Assembly (NCBI GenBank): GCA_964411985.1
Contig: CAYPNF010000010.1
Coordinates: 62,001 to 126,000 of the forward strand
Length of the DNA stretch: 64,000 nt
Origin: CAYPNF01 sp964411985
Lineage (GTDB): Bacteria > Verrucomicrobiota > Verrucomicrobiia > Limisphaerales > J093
Reading direction: 5' to 3'
Shown here: one piece after another, positions 17,953 to 26,683 of the stretch
How positions within the stretch are numbered: position 1 is the first letter of the stretch
Layout: every line of letters starts with the position of its first letter
Position numbers and translations under genes: made by a program
Notes under the pieces: model-generated
What the model was told of the DNA's origin: nothing
What the model saw: only the letters and a program-made list of their open reading frames with translations
Databases searched by the model: none

Positions 17953-20301
17953 TTACGGATTCCCTGAAACAATGATGCGGAAGGCCCAGCCGGAATCCAA
18001 GGGGAGTGGTAGATTAATTTGAATCGGCCCGGTGGATTCAGCGGTGGTCCCCGTGCCGGTGTTCTGCCAGGCGGATTCAGCGGCAAGCTGGCGTTCCTGT
18101 ATCGAATACCTCTTGCCAGACACCGCGTCGAAGAGAATCCGCACGGTCGACGCCGACGCCTCCACCGAGCGAATGCGCAGCACGCTGGAAGGATCTCCAG
18201 GGGCCGTGCCGGCGATGTACTCCTCCAGATTCTTCATGCCATCCTGATCCAGGTCCTGGGAAGCGTCAGCGTCCGAACCTGGATCGAGATGGTTGGCCTC
18301 TTCCCACTCATCAGGCATTCCGTCTCCGTCGGTGTCGACCGATGCCGCACGTCCGGGAGTGGGAGAAGCACTGAACCAGTTCGTGGGCTCGTTGCCGTAA
18401 GCAAATGGATCGCGCCGTTGTAGCGAGAGACCGGTTCCGTCCGCCCCCGCAGGCCAGGGTGAGGAGGGGCGGTACTGGATCAGTTCCACGAGTTCGTAAG
18501 GTACCAGCCCCGCGTTGGGCTTGTCCGCCCCCTGGGGTTCATCGGGCCAGTAGACTTTGAGGGTCTCCCCGCTATCGCTCAGCCGACCGCTGTACGGTCC
18601 TAGGATGGGCGTTGCCGACCCGATGCTGAATGCGGCGCGGAATGCCTGGAGCTTCGTCGATTCCACGGAAGGATCGAAGTTGACGAGCAGCAAAAATCCT
18701 CCGGCTGGCAGAAGGGTGAACTGGGGAAAATCGTAGGAGATCCCATCACGCACTCTCCAGGTATTGGTCGGATAGAATGGATCGTAGAGCGCCACGGTCG
18801 TGCTGCTTGGGTTGTGGAATTCCAGAAACTCAAAGTCGGCGGCATTGACACCCTCCGGCGGCTGGAAGTGGATCTCATTGATGACCACGGGGCCGACGCG
18901 GGCCAAAGCGTTGGGGCTGCCTGTCCCCAAACGGAAGAACACCACGTCGGACGGGGTATCCTGGCCAAAGCTTCGGGTCGCTAGCGGCACAAAATCGAGC
19001 CCGGAGCTGGTCTCGTGCAATCCGGCGGAAACACCGTTCTTCAAAGCCCCAAAGCTCACGTAGGTCTGGGCCCCGGTTAGGTTGCCCGAGGAGTTGCCCG
19101 CCGAGAGGTAGACTTGGTCTCCTTCGGCGGAATCTAGCGTGAAGCCCGCCGTGCCCGCCCCGATCTGGTATTCATAGAAGACCCGGTAACCACCGGCGGG
19201 AACGATCGTGCCGGCAGGGATTTGGAACTTCTGAGGCACCGACGCGCTGTCGCTGAGCCACCAGTAGCTGATGTCCACGGGTGCGCTGGTGATGTTGTGG
19301 AGCTCGATCGCGTCTTCGAATGGCAGGTCAGTGTGACTCAGAACCTCCGAGATGACGATGCTGGTTATGCTCGCGAAGTTCGGTTCGTCAGGGGTGGCCG
19401 CCCCAGCCGGAAAGAAGACGATGTTGTCGCTTCCGTCCGGTGCTCGGCCCTGGGAGATGTTCAGCGACTGCGTCCCATACTTGATTCGGTCGATTATGGT
19501 GGCACGGTCAGCGGCATAGATGGTGAGAGTCTCGCCGGCAGTCGCTAGCTTGAAATCGAGATGATCGGCGTCGAGTTGGCTTAGGTCTGAGGCAAACAGC
19601 CGAGCGAAGCCCCGACCGCCAACGAACGAAAGAGCGGGGATCGCACGATTGGAGGGAACTCCCGAGGGGAGATCCGTAAGCACCAGGCCACTCAAGCAAA
19701 CCGGCAGTGCATCGCCGTTGTAGACTTCAAGCCAATCCTCTCCAGAGAGCGGGTGTGCCATCCACTCGTTCAGGCGCAGTTGGCTCGGGTTCCCGGTTGG
19801 TGCCACCTCGTTGACTGCGCGGGGTGACGGCTGATTCAACTGCCAGGATCCAGTGCCGTTCGGAATCCGGCCTATGGGCAGGTTAGGAACCTGGAGTCCA
19901 AACGTGACTTGATCGAGCAGCGTTACTCCGTCCGCCGCGTACAGGAGGAGACTGTCGGTATCGGCGTTCAAACCAAAGCCGCTGTGAAGGCCCGCCGCGG
20001 TACTGTTGGTGTCGCACCATACCAGCAGGTAGCCTCCCCCCGGAATCGTCGTTCCGGACGGAAAGACGTACTTCGCGGGGAGGGCAGGATCGTCCGTGAT
20101 CCGAGCACCGGCCAGATTCAGCAGGCCGCTGGATCCATTGTACAGTTCCACATAGTCCGGGTATTGGTCGCCATTGGGTACAACGCTCTTGTTGTTGGCG
20201 AGGATCTCGTTGATGACGAGAAGGTTCGCCGCCGAGGAGTTTGCCCCGCCCAAGGCCAGAAGCCCCAGCAGAATCCATGTGATAACTGACAGGTTTTGCA
20301 T
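17953..20301 (-). CDS. Secreted lamin-tail-domain protein
   Basis: ATG 20301 gives MQNLSVITWILLGLLALGG, a clear signal peptide; an ATG at 20346 would add 15 unlikely residues. About 782 residues. At least three lamin tail domains are visible by their opening motifs (VINEILANNKS, LRLNEWMAHPLSGEDWLEVY, VINEIHFQPPEG, and ISEVLSHTDLPFEDAIELHN). A calcium-binding thrombospondin-3-like stretch, DTDGDGMPDEWEE then DQDGMKNLEEY, comes near the end, followed by the shared C-terminal module (KRYSIQERQLAAESAW to WAFRIIVSGNP). The domain set is typical of exported verrucomicrobial proteins; the ligand is unknown. Confidence 0.85.
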   Translation of the reverse strand: MQNLSVITWILLGLLALGGANSSAANLLVINEILANNKSVVPNGDQYPDYVELYNGSSGLLNLAGARITDDPALPAKYVFPSGTTIPGGGYLLVWCDTNSTAAGLHSGFGLNADTDSLLLYAADGVTLLDQVTFGLQVPNLPIGRIPNGTGSWQLNQPSPRAVNEVAPTGNPSQLRLNEWMAHPLSGEDWLEVYNGDALPVCLSGLVLTDLPSGVPSNRAIPALSFVGGRGFARLFASDLSQLDADHLDFKLATAGETLTIYAADRATIIDRIKYGTQSLNISQGRAPDGSDNIVFFPAGAATPDEPNFASITSIVISEVLSHTDLPFEDAIELHNITSAPVDISYWWLSDSASVPQKFQIPAGTIVPAGGYRVFYEYQIGAGTAGFTLDSAEGDQVYLSAGNSSGNLTGAQTYVSFGALKNGVSAGLHETSSGLDFVPLATRSFGQDTPSDVVFFRLGTGSPNALARVGPVVINEIHFQPPEGVNAADFEFLEFHNPSSTTVALYDPFYPTNTWRVRDGISYDFPQFTLLPAGGFLLLVNFDPSVESTKLQAFRAAFSIGSATPILGPYSGRLSDSGETLKVYWPDEPQGADKPNAGLVPYELVELIQYRPSSPWPAGADGTGLSLQRRDPFAYGNEPTNWFSASPTPGRAASVDTDGDGMPDEWEEANHLDPGSDADASQDLDQDGMKNLEEYIAGTAPGDPSSVLRIRSVEASASTVRILFDAVSGKRYSIQERQLAAESAWQNTGTGTTAESTGPIQINLPLPLDSGWAFRIIVSGNP

Positions 20302-20416
20302 TTCCGGGACATGGTATAGCGGCTTGTGTGCCAAGTACCATGCCAAGGGTGTTAATACTGCGAACCAGGCAGAGGCCTTGGCTGGCCTGCAGGTGTCGCT
20401 CCTCCAGCTTGGGTTT

Positions 20417-20470
20417 GAGAAGTTGGCTGTCCGACCTGGATTGAAACCAAGAATGAAGGCTCAAAAGAGC
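20417..20470 (-). repeat. Degenerate copy of the tRNA-Gln 3' half (old att remnant)
   Basis: Read on the minus strand, this resembles the 3' half of the tRNA-Gln at 41,652 (T arm, acceptor 3' strand and CCA), with several mismatches. The 5' half of a tRNA is absent. It lies about 0.5 kb outside the perfect left att repeat, so it may mark an older insertion at the same target. Confidence 0.6.
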
Positions 20471-20486
20471 TTTTTGCTTCAAGAAC

Positions 20487-20798
20487 TCAGGATTTTCGCT
20501 CTCCAGCACGACTGACCCGGATTTCCCGCCAAACACCCAAAGCGCCAAGCACGACGGCACCAACAGGGATTCCCCGAATCCCCCATTGGATCATCGCCAC
20601 CCCAACCATTTCTCCATATCGGCGCTGAAACTCGGCCTGGGAGAAAGTCGACGCGTAGAGGCCGCAGAGAAGATAACCGGCGACACACCCGAGGGCAGCT
20701 CCGAGAAGGCATCCAAGCACCCCACCCACCAGCGGCCTCCAGCATTGCTTCAATAAGCGTTCGATAGTCATCGGATTCTCATCGCCATCAAGAGCCAT
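20487..20798 (-). CDS. Small two-helix membrane protein, unknown function
   Basis: A 103-residue protein with two hydrophobic segments. The first, VGGVLGCLLGAALGCVAGYL, is glycine-rich; the second is GIPVGAVVLGALGVW. The protein ends in a basic tail. ATG 20771 (MTIERLLKQC) is an alternative start nine codons later. I do not recognise a family. It lies alone between the degenerate tRNA fragment at 20,417 and the perfect att repeat at 20,958, so it may be left over from an older integrated element. Confidence 0.55.
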   Translation of the reverse strand: MALDGDENPMTIERLLKQCWRPLVGGVLGCLLGAALGCVAGYLLCGLYASTFSQAEFQRRYGEMVGVAMIQWGIRGIPVGAVVLGALGVWREIRVSRAGERKS

Positions 20799-20957
20799 AC
20801 CGGTCTTCCGGATCGGGCCGAACTCTGCACGCTAATCTCTAGATACTATCCTTCCACCGCCTCCGGGAAAAGTTCTATTGCCTCTTTGATTTTGGGCCAC
20901 AAACCTTTTGCTTCGCCGCACTCTCGAACTGAGTCCCATCTGAACAGGCAACCGCTC

Positions 20958-21042
20958 ACCCTTGATTCTATTGGTTAATCCTCGGTTCTGAAAGTGGCTG
21001 TCCGACCTGGATTTGAACCAAGACTAAAGGCTCCAAAGACCT
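20958..21042. repeat. Left attachment repeat (attL), 85 bp
   Basis: An 85-bp stretch identical to 41,615-41,699. On the minus strand it holds the 3' half of tRNA-Gln from the anticodon arm to CCA plus 37 bp beyond. The 5' half of the tRNA is not restored here; only weak similarity continues to about 21,060. The tyrosine integrase starts 88 bp away. Confidence 0.92.
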
Positions 21043-21097
21043 TTTGTCTACATTGTAACGTGTTGATAATAAACGATAAAGTTTCGCTATATTGACA

Positions 21098-21116
21098 TTT
21101 GCCAGAATATTTGCCA
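21098..21116 (+). promoter_or_regulatory. Left TTTGCCA repeats (possible integrase arm sites)
   Basis: Two TTTGCCA copies (21,098-21,104 and 21,110-21,116) are spaced 12 bp apart, start to start, just inside attL and 14 bp before the integrase start. The same heptamer recurs five times near the right end, one copy inverted. Spaced repeats near both ends fit arm-type integrase sites. Overlap with the integrase promoter would allow self-control. Confidence 0.6.
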
Positions 21117-21129
21117 AAACAGAACCATC

Positions 21130-22350
21130 ATGAAATCAGGCTCCTACCACCTTGTTGAGTTCGTAAACCCCTCTGGGGCAACAGTCTTCCGCATAGATGG
21201 CAAGGATCCGGAGGGGGAGCGGATCCGGAAGAACTTCAAGACCCGCCTTGAGGCGCAAGCGGAGCTTCAGCGGCTTGAGTTGGCGGCCCAAAACGTCACT
21301 GCGGCCGCCCCTCTGCGATCTACCAGACTGACCGACCACCAACTGGCCGAGGCCGAGGCGGTCTACAAAAAGTTGGCCGGCCGGTCCCTAACGGAGGCCG
21401 CCGACTTCTTCCTGGCCAATTGGCGTGAGCCGGTGACCCGAAAGAGTCTGGGGGAGGCCATGGAGGACTTTCTGGCCGATAAGGCAAAACAGAACCTGAG
21501 GAAGACCAGCCTTCAGAACCTCCGGGCGAAAGCTCTCCTTCTCGTCTCCTCGAGGCAGGAAACGCCTTTTGACGAGATCACAGTCGACACTCTGAAAGGC
21601 ATCATTACCCGCCCCAAGACCTCCCCCCAGACGCAGAAGAATGTCCGCCGGGGCCTGCACACGTTCTACGAGTGGGCAAAGGGCAGGGGATACGTTGCCG
21701 AGAACTTGGTGGCCAAGATCCCTACTCCAGAAATGGATGAAGCCGAACCTGAGGTGCTGCCTCTTCCAGAGGTGAGGAAGCTGCTTGCCGCCGCCGTTGC
21801 GTTCAAAGATGGGACCCTGGTTCCCTACGTGGCCTTGTCATTATTCGCCGGCATCCGGCCAACGGAGCTAGCCAGACTCTCGTGGGATGACATCGACCTC
21901 GAAGAAGGGTCCGTGACCATTGGCCCGGCGATTGCCAAGATGCGACAAAGACGGATCGTGGAGTTTGTGCGGTTGCAGAATCCAAAGACGAAGAAGGTTC
22001 TCTCCGCGAATCTCATCGATTGGTTGACCCCTCACGCCATTCGCAAGACCCCGTTTGTAGCTCCCAACTGGACGAAGGATTTTAACGCGGTCAAGGAAGC
22101 CGCTGGCTTTGGAACGGAAGCGAATCCCTGGGTCCCTGATGTCATGAGGCACACGGCAATCTCGTTTCACCTTGCCCACCTCGAGCACGAAGGGAAGACC
22201 GCGCTTTGGGCCGGTAACTCCCCCCAGGTTATCCAGAAACACTATCGGAACCTGGTGAAGTCGAAAGATGCCGCGGAGTTCTGGGACATCAGGCCCAAGA
22301 ATCTGGCGGCTAAGATCGTGCCACTACCTATTGCCGCCGCTGCTGGTTAA
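21130..22350 (+). CDS. int: Tyrosine-type site-specific recombinase (integrase)
   Basis: A 406-residue integrase. The N-terminal part (about 1-100) looks like an arm-binding region. A SAM-like core-binding domain spans about 100-190 (MEDFLADKAKQNLRKTSLQN). The catalytic domain has ALSLFAGIRPTELARLSW (box I Arg), the box II arginine in PDVMRHTAISFH, where the first His of H-x-x-R is replaced by Asp, and the nucleophile in QVIQKHYRNLV. It opens the element 88 bp inside attL and is oriented inward. Its stop overlaps the stop of the convergent membrane-protein gene by 4 bp. It should catalyse insertion into and excision from tRNA-Gln. Confidence 0.93.
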   Translation: MKSGSYHLVEFVNPSGATVFRIDGKDPEGERIRKNFKTRLEAQAELQRLELAAQNVTAAAPLRSTRLTDHQLAEAEAVYKKLAGRSLTEAADFFLANWREPVTRKSLGEAMEDFLADKAKQNLRKTSLQNLRAKALLLVSSRQETPFDEITVDTLKGIITRPKTSPQTQKNVRRGLHTFYEWAKGRGYVAENLVAKIPTPEMDEAEPEVLPLPEVRKLLAAAVAFKDGTLVPYVALSLFAGIRPTELARLSWDDIDLEEGSVTIGPAIAKMRQRRIVEFVRLQNPKTKKVLSANLIDWLTPHAIRKTPFVAPNWTKDFNAVKEAAGFGTEANPWVPDVMRHTAISFHLAHLEHEGKTALWAGNSPQVIQKHYRNLVKSKDAAEFWDIRPKNLAAKIVPLPIAAAAG

Positions 22351-22892
22351 TCTGGGACGCAGATTCCTTGATGGATCAAAACCCGATTGCACAAAACGCC
22401 CAGCGTGTGCGTCGCATAGACGAAGCTCGAGTGTTCCCGATCGATGGTAATCCTTTGCGCACTCGGGGCAGCGGGGGCCCCCAAGGACGTAAGGATCACT
22501 GTATCCGAATACTCGGTCACCAAGAAATCTTGGGTGTCGATCGATTGAAGACTTCCTCCCGCAACCGTGACTTTCGCCGTGTTCCCTAGGAGCTCAACCT
22601 TGAAAATGGTTGGGTTCTTCCGCGGTTCGCAACTGCTCTCCTCAGTTACCGAATTCGTCTTTCCGCCGAGGCCATAATAGAAGCCTGAGCTCGTGACCTT
22701 CTGGGTCGTACATTTGAGCGTTCTGCCCGGGCTCAGCGGCCTCACGTTGTGCTCGGTGGTGATACAATAAGCCCGGTGCTTGCCGAGGTAGTACGCGCTT
22801 ACCACAGCTACGACGAACAGGAGCACCCGGAGACGAGCTTTCCACGGCGCTATCCGTTTTGCTTCACTTCGGACGGTCGGTTCATTCTCCAT
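22347..22892 (-). CDS. Single-pass membrane protein of the element, unknown function
   Basis: ATG 22892 (MENEPTVRSEAKRIAPWKAR) gives about 181 residues; an ATG at 22931 is possible but adds non-conserved-looking text. A cytoplasmic basic stretch precedes one membrane helix (LRVLLFVVAVVSAYYLG). The remaining ~130 residues would be outside the membrane and include several cysteines, which could form disulfides. I recognise no family. It is the only minus-strand gene in the core of the element, so it may be separately controlled, for example as a lysogenic-type accessory gene. Confidence 0.6.
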   Translation of the reverse strand: MENEPTVRSEAKRIAPWKARLRVLLFVVAVVSAYYLGKHRAYCITTEHNVRPLSPGRTLKCTTQKVTSSGFYYGLGGKTNSVTEESSCEPRKNPTIFKVELLGNTAKVTVAGGSLQSIDTQDFLVTEYSDTVILTSLGAPAAPSAQRITIDREHSSFVYATHTLGVLCNRVLIHQGICVPD

Positions 22893-23077
22893 AGTCGTCT
22901 CTCCTGTTTTTGGTTGTGACGAGTAAACCACGTTTTCCTTCGGGAATCAATTTTGAAAAAAAACACCCACCTTCGCGTAGAGAAGACGGCGGTTACGTGA
23001 TACAACCGCATTCTCTCGCATCTAGAGAAGCGAGGCTTCCGCGAATCACCGCGAAAGAATCACTGAAGGAAAAGTAT

Positions 23078-23311
23078 ATGCCGCTGGTTAATGCCAAATC
23101 CCTACTCCAAAACCTTTTCGAAGACGAAAATTCAAGACCGTCGCTGCGATGGTTACGGGATCGTCAGCGGGACAGATCCATCCCCTACGTGAAATGCGGC
23201 AGGATGGTGTTTTTCGATCTCGAGGCCGTGAATCGCGCACTCGAACAGAGGCAGACCGTTCGAGCAAAAGTGGGAAAAGCCCAGCAAAAGCCCCACGTTC
23301 TGGGAATTTAG
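23078..23311 (+). CDS. Small excisionase-like HTH protein
   Basis: ATG 23078 is preceded by GAAGGA eight bases upstream; an open frame extends 5' to 22,910 but lacks a good site. 77 residues: MPLVNAKSLLQNLFED, then RPSLRWLRDRQRDRSIPYVK and MVFFDLEAVNRAL. This is the winged-helix pattern of Xis/MerR-like helix_turn_helix_17 proteins (a helix, a recognition helix with RSIPYVKxGR, and a wing followed by V-x-x-A). Such proteins bend DNA to favour excision or act as regulators. It is followed by a second HTH gene. Confidence 0.75.
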   Translation: MPLVNAKSLLQNLFEDENSRPSLRWLRDRQRDRSIPYVKCGRMVFFDLEAVNRALEQRQTVRAKVGKAQQKPHVLGI

Positions 23312-23401
23312 CACATTGTTTTTCTGACCGACTTGAACCGTTCGCGAACAGTGGTACATTACCGAACAAGGAGGGGAGAAATCCCCTAAACGTTAGAACC
23401 A

Positions 23402-23584
23402 ATGAAGCAAATACTCGTGAAGTGGAGTGATTATTATCGCTCTCTCAAAATTGGCCGCACCACGGCATGGCGATGGCGCAAAGCTGGGATCTTGCGTCCC
23501 GTGCGCATCCGCCGCCGCTGGTTTGTAACGATGGAGGAAAAGGATCGGTTCTCCCGACAGATTGAGAAAGGGTTTTACGCATGA
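23402..23584 (+). CDS. Second small HTH protein
   Basis: A 60-residue basic protein (MKQILVKWSDYYRSLKIGRT, TAWRWRKAGILRPVRIRRRW) with the look of an AlpA/Xis-type DNA-binding domain: helix, T-A-W-R-W-R recognition helix, then a wing with R-R-R-W-F-V. A purine-rich GGAGGGGAGAAA lies 20-30 bp upstream. Its stop overlaps the start of the primase gene (ATGA), so it is translated with the replication genes and may be the regulator of this operon. Confidence 0.7.
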   Translation: MKQILVKWSDYYRSLKIGRTTAWRWRKAGILRPVRIRRRWFVTMEEKDRFSRQIEKGFYA

Positions 23585-24780
23585 GCCCCCCAGAAAGAAG
23601 AGCCCCCGGTGAAGGAGGCTTGGAAAATGAAGTCGCTCTACCCTCCAAGACTACCACTGAGGTGCCCGATTCTCAAGTCCGGAGCGACGTTTTCTCTAAG
23701 GTGCGGGCCATCCTTCGCACGGCTGCTATAGAACCCTCCGTAGTCCGCCGAATCCTTCATCGGCTCAGGACAAAGCCCTGCTTGGCCCCGGGTGAGGGAA
23801 TCAACCCCCGCTGGTTACCTTCCACTTGCGGGTACCTGCATTGGATCGGTGTACCTTCAGAGGTCGCGATCGAAGTTGTAACAGCAGCAATGACGCGGGA
23901 TCCGCGGGCGGGAGAAATTGAACGAGCCTGGACCCGAGTCTCTAAATCGGGAGGGGGACCAGTCTCACCGACTCCGAAAGTCGAGTTTGAGCCTGAGACT
24001 CTTGAGCGGGCCATTGTTGGGGTTCCCACCAGAACCTTTACCCAGTGGCGCCATTGGCTCTGGGAACGATCGGCCCTCCGGCCGGAGTCTCTCGATGCCC
24101 TCGGATTCATCGAGGCGCTATATCGACCGGGAGAACATGTCGCAGTCTTGGCCGGATCCCAGAGCGCGAAGACCCGGTTGGTTCAATGTGGCGCAGGGAT
24201 CGACCGGGAGTATCTGACTTCCGTGACCCACGACGGCTACGACTGCGGCGTGTGGTTCCAGATCCAACCGCTCGACGGCGAATGGCATCGAAACCCTCGA
24301 GGCCTTCCAAACCCTCGGAACCCCAACAACCTCTCATGCCGCTCTGAGGAATCGGTGACGAGCTATCGATACGCTTTGTTGGAAAGTGACGAGACGGCCC
24401 TGGAAAAATGGCTGGCTCTCATTTCGACTCTGAAAGCGAAAATCGCCGCGATCTACACCTCCGGCGGAAAGTCCGTACACACGCTTCTCCGCGTTGATGC
24501 CGCGAGTAAGACCGAGTGGGAAGCCACCGTTCACCCGCTCAAGGGGCCGTTAGGAAGACTAGGGGCAGACCTGGGCGCATTAACAGCAGTTCGACTGTCT
24601 CGACTTCCTTGCTGCTGGCGTCGTGAAAAACAAGGATTCCAGAAACTCCTTTTCATCAATCCGGACCCCGCAGAGATGGCTTTGCAGGACCTCCCTATTA
24701 AGACCCGGCGATCCGAATACGCAGCCATGATGGCCGCGGGACGTCAGCGAGCAACCAACCCCGTCACTTCCCCTCTATGA
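23581..24780 (+). CDS. Archaeo-eukaryotic-type primase of the element
   Basis: A 399-residue protein. The C-terminal half has motifs of the AEP primase group linked to D5/SF3 helicases: ALLESDE (acidic metal site at 268-270), TSGGKSVHTLLRVD (the s-x-H nucleotide site, His300) and VRLSRLPCCWRR (338-348). The N-terminal 200 residues are unassigned and could recognise the origin. It would make primers or extend DNA for element replication. It overlaps the upstream HTH gene and the downstream helicase gene by 4 bp each (ATGA), a tight operon. The first acidic motif reads E-x-D rather than D-x-D, so activity is likely but inferred. Confidence 0.75.
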   Translation: MSPPERRAPGEGGLENEVALPSKTTTEVPDSQVRSDVFSKVRAILRTAAIEPSVVRRILHRLRTKPCLAPGEGINPRWLPSTCGYLHWIGVPSEVAIEVVTAAMTRDPRAGEIERAWTRVSKSGGGPVSPTPKVEFEPETLERAIVGVPTRTFTQWRHWLWERSALRPESLDALGFIEALYRPGEHVAVLAGSQSAKTRLVQCGAGIDREYLTSVTHDGYDCGVWFQIQPLDGEWHRNPRGLPNPRNPNNLSCRSEESVTSYRYALLESDETALEKWLALISTLKAKIAAIYTSGGKSVHTLLRVDAASKTEWEATVHPLKGPLGRLGADLGALTAVRLSRLPCCWRREKQGFQKLLFINPDPAEMALQDLPIKTRRSEYAAMMAAGRQRATNPVTSPL

Positions 24781-26456
24781 ACGAACTACTCACTCAAGTC
24801 GAAGCCATTGCTCCCACAACCAAGACGGACCCGTTAGACGGAGTTTACCGATTGCCGCAAGGCGGATACATCCGGCGACGCGCTGACGGCTCCTACATCG
24901 AGGAAACCGAAGCACAGGCAAAACGCTACTTCATGAGCTTAGGTTTTCGCGGGAGAAAGGCTTCCACCGAGGACCTCTCACCAGCGGACTTCAAACTATT
25001 TGAGGTGGCCGAGAAGAGAGGGCCGGAATACGTGGGCCGTCTATCCAATGCCCCCCGGGGCGAGCAGATGAATAACGGCCATTTCATCATCGTGACGGAA
25101 GAGTCGCCCATCATCCCTCCGGTTCGCGGCCCCTTCCCGAAGATCCGAGCCACCCTGGAGCATCTCCTGGCACCTCAGGAGTTGGCGTACTTCCTGACAT
25201 GGTTGAAAACGTCGCTGGAGGTATACAACGCACGACGGACGGACTCCGCGCCCGCAGTGATTCTTGTGGGGATCCCGAATAACGGAAAGACCGTCACGAT
25301 AGAACTGATCGTCAAACCTCTCTTCGGGGGACGTTCTGCCAGTCCCAAAGGGCTCTACGATGAGGGCGGGGGATTTAACGGTGAATTGGCAGAAGCGTCT
25401 CTTTTATTCCTAGACGACCCACCGGGACGAGTTACCCACCGTGATAGGCTCACCGCTTCTGCAAAACTAAAGGAAATTGTCGCAGCGGGCACTCACAGAA
25501 TCGAACGAAAGTACTTCCAAGCAGAGAACTTCGAGGTCTTCTGGCGATTCGTGATGACTGTCAACAGTGGAGAGGAGCATCTATTGGCCATCCCGACCAT
25601 TGATCCCGCGATGAAAGACAAAATCCTTCTCCTTCAGACACGAGGTGAAAAAGAGGGGTTCAAAGACGGAGAGATGCCGTTCCCGTTCCCCGCCCGGACG
25701 ATGGATGAGCGCAAACTCCTCCAGGAGCAGATCGCGAACGAACTACCAGCCTTCGCTTTCTGGCTCCTCCAGGAGTACGTCCCCGAGCCCCACACTCTTG
25801 GAAAGAGGTTCGCAGTAGCCGCATTTCAAGACCCCGATATCATGGAGAAGCTGGAACGGAGGACCCTGGAAAAGCGCCTCTTGCAGCTAATTTACATGCC
25901 CGGTGGCATACCTTGGAGCAACCCCAACCCGGAAACGAAAGGTTTCGTGACCACGGGGGACAACCCCCAGGACTTCACGGCGGAGAGCTTGCAGGAACAC
26001 CTAACCAACAGCAACGCCTGTTGCCCGTCCGCCGCGCGTGACCTGCTCTGTGGCAAATGGCAGGACGCGTGCGCCACGCTATTGGGGCGGTTAGCTGCCC
26101 AGTGTCCGGACAAGGTACGGCGTTTGGGAGAGGATGACGTCCTCGGCGTTCAATGGCGGATCTACCCGCGTAACTGGGCAGAGAGACTGGAGAACGAGAA
26201 AAAGAAGAAAGCTGAAACCCGGACCCAGGAGGTCATTGCAAAGGCTGCTGCAAAAGCAGCCAGAAACCAGGCAGCCCCCGCGGGGTGTGCGAAGGGCCTC
26301 AAGCGCGACGCCATGTCCGCCTCGTCGGCTTATTGGGGTGGGCACGTCCCAGCGGACCCCTATAGCGAAGGGCATGAAGTGGACCGGCTCATGCTGGAAG
26401 CAGGATGGGAAGAGGAGTTGGCAGAAACCCGAGCTATTGAAGAGGCCCTGTTTTGA
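24777..26456 (+). CDS. SF3/D5-like replicative helicase
   Basis: A 559-residue superfamily 3 helicase. Walker A is GIPNNGKT (165-172), Walker B is LLFLDDP (209-215), and the motif C region is FVMTVNSGEEH (258-268). The C-terminal 60 residues are rich in Lys, Glu and Ala and look flexible. The pairing of a primase with an SF3 helicase is the replication module of many satellites and plasmid-like elements. A GC-run inverted repeat begins 32 bp after its stop and is the best origin candidate. Confidence 0.85.
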   Translation: MNELLTQVEAIAPTTKTDPLDGVYRLPQGGYIRRRADGSYIEETEAQAKRYFMSLGFRGRKASTEDLSPADFKLFEVAEKRGPEYVGRLSNAPRGEQMNNGHFIIVTEESPIIPPVRGPFPKIRATLEHLLAPQELAYFLTWLKTSLEVYNARRTDSAPAVILVGIPNNGKTVTIELIVKPLFGGRSASPKGLYDEGGGFNGELAEASLLFLDDPPGRVTHRDRLTASAKLKEIVAAGTHRIERKYFQAENFEVFWRFVMTVNSGEEHLLAIPTIDPAMKDKILLLQTRGEKEGFKDGEMPFPFPARTMDERKLLQEQIANELPAFAFWLLQEYVPEPHTLGKRFAVAAFQDPDIMEKLERRTLEKRLLQLIYMPGGIPWSNPNPETKGFVTTGDNPQDFTAESLQEHLTNSNACCPSAARDLLCGKWQDACATLLGRLAAQCPDKVRRLGEDDVLGVQWRIYPRNWAERLENEKKKKAETRTQEVIAKAAAKAARNQAAPAGCAKGLKRDAMSASSAYWGGHVPADPYSEGHEVDRLMLEAGWEEELAETRAIEEALF

Positions 26457-26487
26457 CGACCCGGCGATCCCACCAACCGTGGGCGAG

Positions 26488-26576
26488 GGGGGTTACCCCC
26501 CCTTGTTTCCATGTTCTATTATATATATCCCCCCCTTTCTTCCTATAAAGGTCGAAAACAAGGGGGGGTAACCCCC
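26488..26576. repeat. 21-bp perfect inverted repeat with GC runs, candidate origin
   Basis: Arms 26,488-26,508 and 26,556-26,576 are exact reverse complements, spaced by 47 bp that include an AT-only stretch (26,517-26,527). Each arm also contains its own small palindrome (GGGGGTTACCCCC type). The site directly follows the primase and helicase genes. The layout of strong arms around an easily melted centre suits a replication origin or a very large hairpin. Confidence 0.6.
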
Positions 26577-26683
26577 TCCCAGTCGCGGATTTCCTCCTCC
26601 AGCCCACCGCCAAGACCTCCGGAACTGTCCGGCTTGGCCGCCCCACGGCGGGGGCAGAGGAGGTAACAAGGAACGGTAACAGT

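Noticed and set aside
20995..21060. A functional tRNA-Gln at the left end
   Set aside because: Only the 3' half is present. The 5' acceptor strand and D arm are not restored, so it is an attachment-site fragment.
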